Below are positions 43,569-52,964 of a stretch of DNA of 64,000 bases, piece after piece; within the stretch, counting starts at the first letter, position 1, and each line of letters opens with the position of its first letter. The notes beneath the pieces are model-generated. The model had not been told where the DNA came from, made no database searches, and was given only the letters and a program-made list of their open reading frames with translations. Location of the stretch: the NCBI RefSeq assembly GCF_029871205.1, contig NZ_SSOJ01000115.1:62001-126000 (forward strand), read 5' to 3'. A program made the translations under genes and the position numbers. Origin of the DNA: Pseudomonas sp. BN417 (lineage in GTDB: Bacteria; Pseudomonadota; Gammaproteobacteria; Pseudomonadales; Pseudomonadaceae).

Positions 43569-44948
43569 ATGAACAGCGCCAAAGATGTCCGTCCCGCGGT
43601 CCTCGACCTGATCGGCAACACCCCGCTGGTGCGGGTCACGCGTTTCGACACGGGTCTCTGCACCCTGTTTCTCAAGCTCGAATCCCAGAACCCCGGCGGC
43701 TCGATCAAGGACCGCATCGGCGTCGCCATGATCAACAGCGCCGAGCGCGATGGCCGGCTCAAGCCTGGCGGCACCATAGTCGAGGCCACCGCCGGCAATA
43801 CCGGCCTGGGCCTGGCCCTGGTGGGGCGGGCCAAGGGTTACCGGGTGGTGCTGGTGGTGCCGGACAAGATGTCCACCGAGAAGGTGCTGCACCTGAAAGC
43901 CATGGGCGCCGAAGTGCATATCACCCGCTCCGACGTCGGCAAGGGCCACCCCGAGTACTACCAGGACCTGGCCGGCCGCCTGGCGGCGGGGATTCCCGGC
44001 GCCTTCTTCGCCGACCAGTTCAACAACCCGGCCAACCCCCTGGCCCACGAGTCCACCACCGGCCCGGAGATCTGGCAGCAGACCGGACAGGACGTGGACG
44101 CCATAGTGGTGGGTGTCGGCTCCGCCGGTACCCTGACCGGCTTGACCCGCTACTTCCGCCGGGTGCAGCCCGAGCTGGAAATGATCCTCGCGGACCCGGT
44201 GGGTTCAGTGATGGCCGAGTACGTGCGCAGCGGCACCCTGGGCACCGTGGGCTCCTGGGCGGTGGAGGGCATCGGCGAAGACTTCGTGCCGTCCATTGCG
44301 GACTTGTCCAGCGTGCGCCACGCCTACTCCATCAGCGACGAAGAGAGCTTCGCCCACGCCCGCGAGCTGCTGCGCGCCGAGGGCATTCCTGGCGGATCGT
44401 CCACCGGCACCCTGCTGGCGGCGGCGCTGCGCTACTGCCGCGAGCAGAAGACGCCCAAGCGCGTGGTCAGCTTCGTTTGCGATACCGGCACCCGCTACCT
44501 GTCCAAGGTCTACAACGACCAGTGGATGACCGATCAGGGCCTGCTGGCGCGCAAGCGCTACGGCGACCTGCGCGACATCATCGCGCGGCGCTTCGAGGAT
44601 GGCCGCGTGATCAGCGTTGGGCCGGACGACACCCTGCTCACCGCCTTCCAGCGCATGCGCCTGGCTGATGTCTCGCAGTTGCCGGTGCTGCGGGATGGGC
44701 AACTGGCAGGGGTGGTCGACGAATCCGACATCCTGCTCGGCGTGCATGCCGATGCCACGCACTTCCGCCAGCCGGTGGCGAGCGTCATGACCACGCGCCT
44801 GGAGACTCTGGTGCCGGACGCCAGCCTGGCGGAATTGCAGGCCGAGCTCGACCGCGGTCTGGTGGCCATCATCGCCGACGCATCCGGCTTCCACGGACTG
44901 ATCACCCGCTCCGACCTGCTCAACCACCTGCGGAGGACCCTTGCATGA
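43569..44948 (+). CDS. cbs: Cystathionine beta-synthase
   Basis: A 459-residue PLP enzyme. The catalytic core has IGNTPLVRV, NPGGSIKDRIG with the PLP lysine, and EATAGNTGLGLALV. The C-terminal ~120 residues form a pair of CBS domains (ISVGPDDTLLTAFQRMRLADVSQLPVL; VASVMTTRLETLV), as in true CBS rather than cysteine synthase. It condenses homocysteine and serine to cystathionine, the first step of reverse transsulfuration. Its stop overlaps the next start in ATGA. Confidence 0.93.
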   Translation: MNSAKDVRPAVLDLIGNTPLVRVTRFDTGLCTLFLKLESQNPGGSIKDRIGVAMINSAERDGRLKPGGTIVEATAGNTGLGLALVGRAKGYRVVLVVPDKMSTEKVLHLKAMGAEVHITRSDVGKGHPEYYQDLAGRLAAGIPGAFFADQFNNPANPLAHESTTGPEIWQQTGQDVDAIVVGVGSAGTLTGLTRYFRRVQPELEMILADPVGSVMAEYVRSGTLGTVGSWAVEGIGEDFVPSIADLSSVRHAYSISDEESFAHARELLRAEGIPGGSSTGTLLAAALRYCREQKTPKRVVSFVCDTGTRYLSKVYNDQWMTDQGLLARKRYGDLRDIIARRFEDGRVISVGPDDTLLTAFQRMRLADVSQLPVLRDGQLAGVVDESDILLGVHADATHFRQPVASVMTTRLETLVPDASLAELQAELDRGLVAIIADASGFHGLITRSDLLNHLRRTLA

Positions 44949-46129
44949 GCCAGCAGGACGACAACGGCCAGCGTGCCTTCGCTACTCGAGTCATCCATGC
45001 CGGCCAGGCCCCGGACCCCTCCACCGGGGCCATCATGCCGCCGATCTACGCCAACTCCACATACGCCCAGGACAGCCCCGGTGTGCACAAGGGGCTGGAT
45101 TACGGGCGTTCGCATAACCCCACGCGCTGGGCCCTGGAACGTTGCGTCGCGGACCTGGAGGGCGGGGCCCAGGCCTTCGCCTTCGCTTCCGGGCTCGCGG
45201 CCATCTCCACGGTGCTGGAACTGCTCGACAGCGGTTCCCACATCCTTTCCAGCAATGACCTTTATGGCGGGACCTTCCGACTCTTCGACAAGGTGCGCCA
45301 GCGCAGCGCCGGGCACCGCTTCAGCTTCGTCGATTTCAGCGACATCGCCCTGATCGAGGCTTCGATCCAGGACGATACCCGCATGATCTGGGTGGAAACC
45401 CCGAGCAACCCGCTGCTGCGCCTGGCCGACCTCGAGGCGATCGCCGGCCTGTGTCGGCAACGCGGCATCATGGCCGTTGCCGACAACACCTTCGCCAGCC
45501 CCTGGACCCAGCGCCCGCTGGAGCTGGGCTTCGATGTGGTGGTGCATTCCACCACCAAGTACCTCAATGGCCACTCCGACGTGATTGGCGGCATCGCCAT
45601 AGTCGGCAAGGATGAGCGCCAGCGTGAATGGCGCGAGCGCCTGGGCTTCCTGCAGAACGCGGTGGGTGCCATCGCTGGCCCCTTCGATGCCTTCCTCACC
45701 CTGCGCGGGGTCAAGACCCTGGCCCTGCGCATGGAACGGCACTGCAGCAACGCCCTGGAACTGGCCTACTGGCTGGAACAGCAGCCGCAGGTGGCGCGGG
45801 TCTACTACCCCGGCCTGCAGTCCCACCCGCAGCACGGCCTGGCGCGCCGGCAGATGCACGGCTACGGCGGGATGATCTCCATGGACCTCGCCAGCGACCT
45901 GGCCGGCACCCGGCGCTTCCTCGAAGCGGTGAACATCTTTACCTTGGCCGAAAGCCTCGGCGGCGTGGAAAGCCTGATCGAGCACCCGGCGATCATGACC
46001 CACGCCAGCATCCCGGCCGCGACCCGCGCCGAGATCGGCATCGGCGACTCGCTGGTGCGGCTGTCGGTGGGGGTGGAGGACGTGGAAGACCTGCGCGCGG
46101 ACCTGGCCCAGGCGTTGGCGAGGGTGTGA
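44945..46129 (+). CDS. Cystathionine gamma-lyase (Cys/Met-metabolism PLP enzyme)
   Basis: A 394-residue enzyme of the trans-sulfuration PLP family: FATRVIHAGQAPDPSTGA and PPIYANSTYAQ at the N-terminus, FASGLAA, VADNTFASP and PLP lysine in HSTTKYLNGHSDVIGG, with SLGGVESLIEHPAIMTH and IRLSVGVED-type C-terminal motifs. Coupling to cbs by a 4-nt overlap argues for gamma-lyase (cystathionine to cysteine), although family members with synthase or methionine gamma-lyase activity look alike. Confidence 0.88.
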   Translation: MSQQDDNGQRAFATRVIHAGQAPDPSTGAIMPPIYANSTYAQDSPGVHKGLDYGRSHNPTRWALERCVADLEGGAQAFAFASGLAAISTVLELLDSGSHILSSNDLYGGTFRLFDKVRQRSAGHRFSFVDFSDIALIEASIQDDTRMIWVETPSNPLLRLADLEAIAGLCRQRGIMAVADNTFASPWTQRPLELGFDVVVHSTTKYLNGHSDVIGGIAIVGKDERQREWRERLGFLQNAVGAIAGPFDAFLTLRGVKTLALRMERHCSNALELAYWLEQQPQVARVYYPGLQSHPQHGLARRQMHGYGGMISMDLASDLAGTRRFLEAVNIFTLAESLGGVESLIEHPAIMTHASIPAATRAEIGIGDSLVRLSVGVEDVEDLRADLAQALARV

Positions 46130-46191
46130 GGTTCGCGCCCCTCAGCCCATCTCCCTATGGGAGATCGGCGGGATGGCGGGCCACGGTGTGA

Positions 46192-46264
46192 TCGTTGGGC
46201 TTCGCTGCGCTCAACATCAACCCACGGGAAGCTTTCCGACCGTTTCTCGAATGAATTCACTCCC
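46192..46264. repeat. Two solitary intergenic repeat copies
   Basis: TCGTTGGGCTTCGCTGCGCT (from 46192) through AACCCACGG (46227) is a copy of the GTTGGGCTTCGC repeat. TCGAATGAATTCACTCCC (46247-46264) is a half-copy of the element at 321-416. They share the 209-bp gap between convergent cystathionine lyase and pyrC' genes. Confidence 0.65.
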
Positions 46265-46294
46265 GGGGGCCATCGGATGAGAGCTGCGATCAAG

Positions 46295-46322
46295 AAAAAG
46301 CCCGCCAGTTGGCGGGCTTTTT
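46295..46322. terminator. Bidirectional terminator
   Basis: A 12-bp stem AAAAAGCCCGCC / GGCGGGCTTTTT with loop AGTT lies between convergent genes. It has an A-run on one side and a T-run on the other, so it can stop transcription in both directions. Confidence 0.94.
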
Positions 46323-46338
46323 CGTCGAACAAGCGGAA

Positions 46339-47610
46339 TCAGGCCTGGAAGATGATCCGGCCATCCACCAGGGTGTAGCGCACCTTGCCCGGCAGGCAGT
46401 GGCCGATGAAGGGGCAGTTGTCGCCCTTGGAGTTCCAGGTTTCGCCGGCCAGGGTGGAGGCCTGCGGATCGAACAGCACCAGGTCCGCCGGGGCACCCAC
46501 GGCCAGGCGGCCGGCGGGCAGGCGCAGGGCGCGGGCCGGGCCGGCGGTGAGGCGGGCGAGCAGGGTGGGCAGGTCGAGCAGGCCGTCCTGCACCAGGGTC
46601 ATGGCCAGCGGCAGCAGCAGCTCCACGCTGCTGATGCCCGGCTCGGTGGCGCCGAAGGGCGCGAGCTTGGCGTCCGGCTCGTGGGGCTGGTGGTGGCTGG
46701 AGATGGCGGAGATCACGCCGCTCTTCACCGCCTCGCGCAGGCCGTCGCGGTCGGCGCGGGTGCGCAGCGGCGGCTGTACGTGGTAGAGGCTGGAGAAGTC
46801 GATCAGCGCCTCGTCGGTGAGGATCAGCTGGTACATCGCGACATCGGCGGTGACCGGCAGGCCGCGGGCCTGGGCTTCGGCGATCATCTGGGCGCCGCGG
46901 GCGCTGGAGATCTGGCTGAAGTGGGCGCGCACGCCGCTCTGTTCCACCAGCAGCAGGTCGCGGGCCATGGCCACGGTCTCGGCGGTTTCCGGGATGCCAG
47001 CGAGGCCGAGGAAGCTGGCGGTGGGGCCTTCGTGGGCCAAGCCGCCTTCGGCCAGGGAGGCGTCCTGGGAGTGGAAGACCACCGTCAGGTCGAAGGTGGC
47101 CGCGTATTCCAGGGCGCGGCGCTGGATGCGGTTGCTGGCGAAGGTGGCCAGGCCGTTGCCGAAGGCCACGCAGCCGACGTCGCGCAGGGCCACCAGCTCG
47201 GACAATTGCTCGCCGGCCAGGCCCTTGGTCAGGGCGCCGATGGGGAAGACCTTGGCATTGCCGGCTTCCTGGGCGCGGTCGAGGATCATCTCGGCCACGG
47301 CCGGGGTGTCCAGCACCGGGCGGGTCAGGGGCGGGCAGCAGAGGCTGGTCACGCCGCCACTGGCGGCCGCCAGGGTTTCGCTGGCGATATTGCCCTTGCG
47401 GCTGTAACCGGGCTCGCGCAGGGCGACGGAGAGGTCCACCAGGCCGGGAGCGGCTACAAGGCCCTTGGCGTCTATCTGCTTGTCGCTCTCGAAGCCGGCC
47501 GGGGCCTTGCCGAGGGCGACCACCTTGCCACCTTCGAGGAAGAGGTCGGTGACCTGGTCGTGGCCGCTGGCCGGGTCGATCAGGCGGGCGCCGAGGATGT
47601 GGGTTCGCAT
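46339..47610 (-). CDS. pyrC': Non-catalytic dihydroorotase-like protein (PyrC'/PyrX)
   Basis: A 423-residue dihydroorotase-family protein. The metal-binding DxHxH that starts the amidohydrolase barrel reads D59-L-S61-V-A63 before LREPG, so both zinc histidines are lost. Other segments (SGGVTSLCCPPLTRPVLDT, AISSHHQPHEPDAKLAPFG, ADLVLFDP) remain family-like. In Pseudomonas this protein is a structural partner required by aspartate transcarbamoylase. The one-base overlap with pyrB (TGATG) fits that role. Confidence 0.95.
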   Translation of the reverse strand: MRTHILGARLIDPASGHDQVTDLFLEGGKVVALGKAPAGFESDKQIDAKGLVAAPGLVDLSVALREPGYSRKGNIASETLAAASGGVTSLCCPPLTRPVLDTPAVAEMILDRAQEAGNAKVFPIGALTKGLAGEQLSELVALRDVGCVAFGNGLATFASNRIQRRALEYAATFDLTVVFHSQDASLAEGGLAHEGPTASFLGLAGIPETAETVAMARDLLLVEQSGVRAHFSQISSARGAQMIAEAQARGLPVTADVAMYQLILTDEALIDFSSLYHVQPPLRTRADRDGLREAVKSGVISAISSHHQPHEPDAKLAPFGATEPGISSVELLLPLAMTLVQDGLLDLPTLLARLTAGPARALRLPAGRLAVGAPADLVLFDPQASTLAGETWNSKGDNCPFIGHCLPGKVRYTLVDGRIIFQA

Positions 47611-48617
47611 CAGTTCAGTTCCTCGGCTTCCTGGTTCAGTTGGCGTTGTGCGGCCTGGCCGCTCATGGCCATGGAGAGCACGGCCATGCGCACGGCGATG
47701 CCGTAGGTGACCTGGTTGAGGATCACCGACTGGGCGCCGTCGGCCACGGCGGACTCGATCTCGACGCCGCGGTTGATCGGGCCCGGGTGCATGACGATGG
47801 CGTCCGGCTTGGCCAGCGCCAGGCGTTGGGTGTTCAGGCCGTAGAGCTTGTAGAACTCGCCCTCGCTGGGCAGCAGGCCGCCCTGCATGCGCTCGCGCTG
47901 CAGGCGCAGCATGATCACGACGTCCACGTCCTTCAGGCCTTCGGCGAGGTCGGTGTAGACCTTCACGCCATACTGCTCGACGCCCACCGGGATCAGGGTC
48001 TTGGGTCCGATTACGCGGATGTCCGGGCAGCCCAGGGTGCGCAAGGCGAGCATGTTGGAGCGGGCCACGCGCGAATGCAGCACGTCGCCGACTATGGCCA
48101 CCGAGAGGTTCTCGAAACTGCCCTTGTGGCGGCGAATGGTGAGCATGTCGAGCATGCCCTGGGTCGGGTGCGCGTGGCGGCCGTCACCGCCGTTGATGAT
48201 GGCCACGTCCGGGCAGACGTGCTCGGCGATGAAGTGGGCAGCGCCGGAGTCGGCGTGGCGCACCACGAACATGTCGGCGGCCATGGCCTCCAGGTTGCGC
48301 AGGGTGTCGAACAGGGTCTCGCCCTTGCTGGTGGAGGAGGTGGAGACGTTGAGGGTGATGACGTCGGCAGACAGGCGCTGGGCCGCCAGCTCGAAGGTGG
48401 TGCGGGTGCGGGTGGAGTTCTCGAAGAACACGTTGCACACCGTCTTGCCGCGCAGCAGCGGGACTTTTTTCACGGCGCGGGCGCCGACTTCGAGGAAGGA
48501 GTCGGCGGTGTCGAGGATTTCCGTCAGCAGCTCGCGGGGCAGACCGTCGAGCGAGAGGAAGTGGCGCAGCTGGCCCTGGTCGTTGAGCTGCAGCGGGCGC
48601 TTGGCGTCTGTCGGCAT
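47610..48617 (-). CDS. pyrB: Aspartate carbamoyltransferase catalytic subunit
   Basis: A 335-residue class A ATCase chain with the extended N-terminus typical of Pseudomonas. It contains [21 protein letters not shown] (carbamoyl-phosphate site), [29 protein letters not shown], and [11 protein letters not shown]. It forms carbamoyl-aspartate in pyrimidine synthesis and assembles with PyrC'. It lies 37 bp downstream of pyrR. Confidence 0.97.
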   Translation of the reverse strand: MPTDAKRPLQLNDQGQLRHFLSLDGLPRELLTEILDTADSFLEVGARAVKKVPLLRGKTVCNVFFENSTRTRTTFELAAQRLSADVITLNVSTSSTSKGETLFDTLRNLEAMAADMFVVRHADSGAAHFIAEHVCPDVAIINGGDGRHAHPTQGMLDMLTIRRHKGSFENLSVAIVGDVLHSRVARSNMLALRTLGCPDIRVIGPKTLIPVGVEQYGVKVYTDLAEGLKDVDVVIMLRLQRERMQGGLLPSEGEFYKLYGLNTQRLALAKPDAIVMHPGPINRGVEIESAVADGAQSVILNQVTYGIAVRMAVLSMAMSGQAAQRQLNQEAEELN

Positions 48618-48654
48618 GGGGCAGGCCCTGAAAGGTTACGAGGAATCGGGAGGA

Positions 48655-49167
48655 TCAGGCTGGCGAAGCGAGGTCCTGGCGCTCGAGGGTGAGCGGCGCG
48701 GGGCCGAGCAATTTTACCCGTTCCGTGGCGCCCAGGGACAGGGTTGCGCCGACCACGTCGGGGCGGATCGGCAGTTCGCGGGCGTTGAGGTCGAGCAGGC
48801 AGACCAGGGTCACACTGGCGGGGCGGCCATAGTCGAACAGCTCGTTGAGGGCCGCGCGCACGGTGCGTCCGCTCATCAGCACGTCGTCGATCAGCACCAG
48901 GTGCTGGCCTTCGACCTCGAAGGGTAGCTCGGAGGGGCGCACTTGCGGGTGCAGGCCGCTCTGGGTGAAGTCGTCGCGATAGAAGGAAACGTCCAGGATG
49001 CCCATGGGGACCGACTGGCCGAGGGCTTCCAGCAGGGCCTGGGCGACCCAGACGCCACCGGTGCGGATGCCGATGTAATGTGGCTCGGCGATGCCTCGGG
49101 CCTTGAGGTGGGCTTGCAGGTCGCTGGCCATCCGCGGCAGCAGTTCGGCGGGGTTGGGCAGGGTCAT
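48655..49167 (-). CDS. pyrR: Pyrimidine regulatory protein / uracil phosphoribosyltransferase PyrR
   Basis: A 170-residue type I phosphoribosyltransferase-fold protein with the PRPP loop [27 protein letters not shown] and [14 protein letters not shown]. In Bacillus PyrR binds mRNA; in pseudomonads a transcriptional regulatory role has been reported. No attenuator-like structure is evident in the 37 bp before pyrB. It is first in the pyrR-pyrB-pyrC' run. Confidence 0.94.
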   Translation of the reverse strand: MTLPNPAELLPRMASDLQAHLKARGIAEPHYIGIRTGGVWVAQALLEALGQSVPMGILDVSFYRDDFTQSGLHPQVRPSELPFEVEGQHLVLIDDVLMSGRTVRAALNELFDYGRPASVTLVCLLDLNARELPIRPDVVGATLSLGATERVKLLGPAPLTLERQDLASPA

Positions 49168-49180
49168 CGGCAGTCCTCGC

Positions 49181-49621
49181 TTAGGAAGTTGCGGAGTTTT
49201 CGGCCAGCCAGCCTTCCAGCAGGAGCGCGGCGGCCAGGGCGTCCACCGGGCGCTCGCGGTAGCCGCCGTGCTGGCCTTGAGCCAGACGGTGGCCCTTGGC
49301 TTCGAAGGTGGTCAGGCGTTCGTCGTGGGTGAAGACCGGCAGGTTGAAGCGGCCGTTCAGGCGCCGGGCGAATTTTTCCGCGCGGGCGCTCATGTCGCTG
49401 GGGCTGCCGTCCATGTTCAGCGGCAGGCCGACGACCATGGCATCGGGCTGCCATTCACGGACCAGGGCTTCCACCTGTTGCCAGTCGGGCACGCCGTTCT
49501 GCGCCTTCAGCACGCGCAGTTCGCGGGCCTGGCCGGTTACCGCCTGGCCGACGGCGACACCTATCTGTTTGGTGCCGTAATCGAAGCCGAGCAGCAGGCG
49601 CAGGGGTTTGGCTTCGGCCAT
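49181..49621 (-). CDS. ruvX: Holliday junction resolvase-like RuvX/YqgF
   Basis: A 146-residue RNase H-fold protein with [18 protein letters not shown] (catalytic Asp), [16 protein letters not shown] and [12 protein letters not shown]. Essential in several bacteria; roles in pre-16S rRNA 5' maturation and recombination have been assigned to it. The ATG at 49621 overlaps the yqgE stop by one base, a widely conserved pair. Confidence 0.95.
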   Translation of the reverse strand: MAEAKPLRLLLGFDYGTKQIGVAVGQAVTGQARELRVLKAQNGVPDWQQVEALVREWQPDAMVVGLPLNMDGSPSDMSARAEKFARRLNGRFNLPVFTHDERLTTFEAKGHRLAQGQHGGYRERPVDALAAALLLEGWLAENSATS

Positions 49622-50187
49622 CAGGCGTGCCCGGCCTGGGCGGTGAGCAGGCTGAGGTTGACCCCCAGGCGCGCAGCCGCAGCGGCCAGGCGCTGGTCGG
49701 ACGCGGTATCGAAGAGAATGGTCAGGTCCGCCGGGCAGGTCAGCCAGGCGTTGTCGCTGAGCTCGGCCTCGAGCTGGCCGGCGTCCCACCCGGCATAGCC
49801 GAGGGCCACGAAACTCTTCTGCGGGCCGCTGCCGTCAGCGATGGCGAAGAGCACGTCCTGGGAGGTGGACAGCGCCAGTTCGCCCAGCTCCAGTGTGGCC
49901 TGGTAGCTGTAGCCGGTGGGATGCAGGACGAAGCCGCGGTCGGTCTGGACCGGGCCGCCGGCATAGATGGGCAGGCCCTGGCAGCGCGCCGGCGGGGTGA
50001 ATTCCGGGCGCAGCTGTTCGAGCACGTCGCTCAGGCTCAGGCCGTTGGGGCGGTTGATCACCAGCCCCATGGCGCCCTGGTCGTTGTGCTCGACCAGATA
50101 GGTGACGGTCTGGGCGAAGTTCGGATCGGCCATGTGCGGCATGGCGATCAGGAAATGGTGCTTGAGGTAGCTCGGTGCGCTTTTCAT
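49621..50187 (-). CDS. algH: YqgE/AlgH family protein (UPF0301)
   Basis: A 188-residue protein starting MKSAPSYLKHHFLIAMPHMA with the family motifs FAQTVTYLVEHNDQGAMGLVINRP, YAGGPVQTDRGFVLH and GYAGWDAGQLE. In P. aeruginosa AlgH is associated with alginate regulation; biochemical function is unresolved. The start at 50187 follows the family N-terminus. Confidence 0.94.
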   Translation of the reverse strand: MKSAPSYLKHHFLIAMPHMADPNFAQTVTYLVEHNDQGAMGLVINRPNGLSLSDVLEQLRPEFTPPARCQGLPIYAGGPVQTDRGFVLHPTGYSYQATLELGELALSTSQDVLFAIADGSGPQKSFVALGYAGWDAGQLEAELSDNAWLTCPADLTILFDTASDQRLAAAAARLGVNLSLLTAQAGHA

Positions 50188-50290
50188 GTCGGCTAGTTTC
50201 AGGCTTAAGACGGCAGGCTTCAAGCGGCAACGCAACCGCGTGATTCGGCAACCCTGGTAGAAGCCTAGAGCCTATTCCGGCTAGCCGCTT

Positions 50291-51184
50291 TCAATTGCTC
50301 GACAGGCGGTCGCCGCGTTCGAAGCGCCAGGTGCGGATGATTTCCAGGCGGTCGATGTCGGCCAGGTCGCCGGTGAAGGGGGCGAAAGGCGCGGCGAGGC
50401 GGACGATGCGCATGGCGCCCTGGTCGAGTACCGGCTGGCCGGAGGATTCCAGCACCTGCACCTCGTAAAGGGTGCCGTCGCGGTTGATCGACACCAGCAG
50501 CCGCAGGTTGCCGTATATCCGCTGGCGGCGGGCTTCTTCCGGGTAGTTGAGGTTGCCGACGCGCTCGATCTTCTTGCGCCACTCTTCCTTGTACCAGGCG
50601 CCCTTGTCACGCATGGTCGAGGCGGCGCTGAGGCGGTGGATGCGCGGGCGCTTGGCATAGAGCTGGCGATCCTTGTCCAGTTCGGCCTCGAGGCTGGCGA
50701 TTTCGGCGGAGAGCTGCGAACTGTCGAAGGTCGGCGCCGGCTTGCTTTCGGGCCGGGGCTTGGTCTGCTCGCGCTTGACCGTGGTCTTCTGCGGCTGCGG
50801 GCTCTTGCTGGCCACGGCGGCCTTGGGCGCTTCCTTCTTCGGCGCTTGCGGCGGCGCGGCCGGCGGGGTGGCCTTGCGGATTTCCTTGTCCTGGAAGGGC
50901 GCCTTCTCGGTGGTCTTGGGCTTGGCCTTGTGTTCGAGGGTGCCGCTGCCCTGCTGGTTGGCCTGGGCGAGGAAATCGGCCTTCTTCGGCTTCTCTTCGC
51001 TCTTGAAGGTGGCCAAGGTGATTTCCAGGGTCTTGCTGATTTGCTGGGGGTCGCCAATGGTGAAGCCGACCCCGAGGATCAGCGCGACGTGCAGCACGGC
51101 GGCGAGGAACAGGGTAAAGCCCAGCCGGTCCGCCGGGCGTACGCCGGCGGACAGTTGGGTGGGAGTATTCACGGCTGCGTTCAT
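50291..51184 (-). CDS. tonB3: TonB-family energy transducer (TonB3-like)
   Basis: A 297-residue protein with one N-terminal inner-membrane helix (LGFTLFLAAVLHVALILGVGFTI) and a Lys/Pro/Ala-rich linker spanning the periplasm (~60-150). A short coiled segment (LSAEIASLEAELDKDRQLYA) and a C-terminal TonB domain (YPEEARRQRIYGNLRLLVSI, then DGTLYEVQVLESSG) follow. The syntenic P. aeruginosa TonB3 is reported to be needed for twitching motility, which fits its place beside pilGHIJK. No exbB or exbD is adjacent. Confidence 0.92.
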   Translation of the reverse strand: MNAAVNTPTQLSAGVRPADRLGFTLFLAAVLHVALILGVGFTIGDPQQISKTLEITLATFKSEEKPKKADFLAQANQQGSGTLEHKAKPKTTEKAPFQDKEIRKATPPAAPPQAPKKEAPKAAVASKSPQPQKTTVKREQTKPRPESKPAPTFDSSQLSAEIASLEAELDKDRQLYAKRPRIHRLSAASTMRDKGAWYKEEWRKKIERVGNLNYPEEARRQRIYGNLRLLVSINRDGTLYEVQVLESSGQPVLDQGAMRIVRLAAPFAPFTGDLADIDRLEIIRTWRFERGDRLSSN

Positions 51185-51248
51185 CGCCAGTCAGCTTGCT
51201 TCAGATAGCCGCGCAGTCTGCCCAAGTCGAGCGGCGAGCTGCAAGCGA

Positions 51249-51287
51249 CAAGCGCCAAGCTGTTAGCTGCGTCAAGCTTGGCGCTTG
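51249..51287. repeat. Inverted repeat spanning the gshB stop codon
   Basis: CAAGCGCCAAGCT (51249-51261) pairs perfectly with AGCTTGGCGCTTG (51275-51287) across a 13-nt loop that contains the gshB stop (51272-51274). It supplies the last codons of gshB (KRQA). There is no T-run. It resembles the repeat inside the hemW 5' end. Confidence 0.82.
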
Positions 51288-52243
51288 CGGCCTGTCGCCT
51301 TCAGCTTGCCGTCGATGGCATCCATCAGGCGCTCGCCGATGCGCGTGTCATAGGCCTTGTCGATCTCGCGGATGCAGGTTGGGCTGGTGACGTTGATTTC
51401 GGTGAGGTGTTCGCCGATCACGTCCAGTCCGACGAACAGCAGGCCTTTTTCGCGCAGGGTGGGGCCGACGATGGCGGCGATCTCGCGGTCGCGGTCGGAG
51501 AGCGGCTGGGCCACGCCGCGGCCGCCGGCGGCCAGGTTGCCGCGGGTTTCACCCGCGGCGGGTATGCGTGCCAGGCAGTAGGGCACCGGTTCGCCGTCGA
51601 TCATCAGGATGCGCTTGTCGCCGTCCTTGATCGCCGGCAGATAGCGCTGCGCCATGATCTGGTGGCGGCCATGGCCGGTGAGGGTCTCGAGGATCACCGA
51701 GAGGTTCGGGTCGCCGGCGCGGTGGCGGAAAATCGAGGAACCGCCCATGCCATCAAGGGGTTTGAGAATGATGTCACGCTGTTCTTCGGCAAACTCGCGC
51801 AGAATGTCCGCTCGTCGGCTGACCACGGTTGGCGGCGCGCACTGGGGAAACAGGGTGGCGAAGAACTTCTCGTTGCAGTCACGCAGGCTCTGCGGGCGGT
51901 TGACCACCAGCACGCCGGCCCGTTCGGCCTGTTCCAGCAGGTAGGTGGAGTAGACGAACTCGTTGTCGAAGGGCGGGTCCTTGCGCATCAGGATCACGTC
52001 CAGCTCGGCCAGCGGGGTGTCGGTCTCGGCCTCCAGCTCGAACCAGTGCTCCGGGTCGAGGAAAACTTTCAAGGGGCGCATGCGCGCGCGAGCTTCACCG
52101 TTTTTCTGGTATAGGTCCTGCTGCTCCATGTAGTACAGCGACCAGCCGCGCTCCTGGGCGGCCAGAAGCATGGCCAGGGAGCTGTCCTTCTTGAAGGAGA
52201 TTTGCGCAATGGGGTCCATGACGATCCCGAGGCGAACGCTCAT
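51272..52243 (-). CDS. gshB: Glutathione synthetase
   Basis: A 323-residue ATP-grasp enzyme starting MSVRLGIVMDPIAQISFKKD. It has RKDPPFDNEFVYSTYLLEQA, VVNRPQSLRDCNEKFF, KPLDGMGGSSIFR (ATP-grasp loop) and INVTSPTCIREID. It ligates gamma-glutamylcysteine and glycine. GGAGAC lies before the ATG at 52243. The final residues are encoded by an inverted repeat. It is divergent from pilG. Confidence 0.97.
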   Translation of the reverse strand: MSVRLGIVMDPIAQISFKKDSSLAMLLAAQERGWSLYYMEQQDLYQKNGEARARMRPLKVFLDPEHWFELEAETDTPLAELDVILMRKDPPFDNEFVYSTYLLEQAERAGVLVVNRPQSLRDCNEKFFATLFPQCAPPTVVSRRADILREFAEEQRDIILKPLDGMGGSSIFRHRAGDPNLSVILETLTGHGRHQIMAQRYLPAIKDGDKRILMIDGEPVPYCLARIPAAGETRGNLAAGGRGVAQPLSDRDREIAAIVGPTLREKGLLFVGLDVIGEHLTEINVTSPTCIREIDKAYDTRIGERLMDAIDGKLKATGRKRQA

Positions 52244-52511
52244 GGGGGGGTCTCCGCAACAGGTTTCAAGGGGCGCGCCGATGGCGGCGGGCCGGTTGGA
52301 TGAGGCGCTCAGGGTGGCGCCGGCATTGACTGTGGTCAAGGAAAAAACCTTCCCGGGAATGGGACGAATCGCAGAAGCGGACGCCGTGTAGCTTGCGTCT
52401 GGAGACTGTGCTAAAAAGGCCCGACGATTGGGTCGTAGCCCGTCGGTAGCAGGGCCTCAGGCACATATATAAAGCAGAATAACGACTCACCGAGGCGATG
52501 GTAGGGCGAAC
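52244..52511 (+). promoter_or_regulatory. Divergent gshB/pilG regulatory region
   Basis: This 268-bp gap holds an imperfect hairpin AGGCCCGACG...CGTCGGTAGCAGGGCCT (about 52415-52457). A TATATAAAG AT-rich stretch (52466-52475) about 40 bp before pilG is a plausible -10 for the Pil-Chp operon. I cannot identify a good -35 or a sigma54 GG-N10-GC motif. The region next to gshB shows nothing else. Confidence 0.4.
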
Positions 52512-52919
52512 ATGGAACAGCATTCCGAGGGTTTGAAGGTCATGGTGATCGACGATTCGAAAACGATTCGTCGCACCGCCGAGACTCTGCTGAAAAAAGT
52601 GGGTTGCGAGGTCATCACCGCGGTCGATGGTTTCGATGCCCTGGCCAAGATCGCCGATTCCCACCCGAACATCATCTTCGTCGACATCATGATGCCGCGC
52701 CTGGACGGGTATCAAACCTGCGCCCTGATCAAGAACAACAGTGCTTTCAAGTCCACCCCGGTGATCATGCTGTCCTCCAAGGACGGCCTGTTCGACAAGG
52801 CCAAGGGTCGCATCGTCGGCTCCGATCAGTACCTCACCAAGCCCTTCAGCAAGGAAGAGCTGCTCGGCGCGATCAAGACCCACGTCCCCGATTTCACCCC
52901 GGTGGAGCAAGTCTCCTGA
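52512..52919 (+). CDS. pilG: Twitching motility response regulator PilG
   Basis: A 135-residue stand-alone receiver: VMVIDDSKTIRR acidic pocket, phosphoacceptor Asp58 in FVDIMMPRLDG, switch residue SS in MLSSKDG and Lys in YLTKPFS. PilG is phosphorylated by ChpA and promotes pilus extension and cAMP signalling through CyaB. First gene of the Pil-Chp operon. Confidence 0.97.
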   Translation: MEQHSEGLKVMVIDDSKTIRRTAETLLKKVGCEVITAVDGFDALAKIADSHPNIIFVDIMMPRLDGYQTCALIKNNSAFKSTPVIMLSSKDGLFDKAKGRIVGSDQYLTKPFSKEELLGAIKTHVPDFTPVEQVS

Positions 52920-52964
52920 AGTCCGGCCTGATGGCCGGTGAAGCCTTTCCGTATGGGGAACACC

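Noticed and set aside
46339-47610. Active dihydroorotase (pyrC)
   Set aside because: Both zinc histidines of DxHxH are replaced by Ser61 and Ala63, so it is the non-catalytic PyrC' partner.
48618-48654. PyrR-dependent attenuator before pyrB
   Set aside because: The gap is only 37 bp and shows no antiterminator/terminator pair.
52244-52511. Sigma54 promoter for pilG
   Set aside because: GGCAC is followed by GC at the wrong spacing (12 rather than 10 nt between GG and GC).
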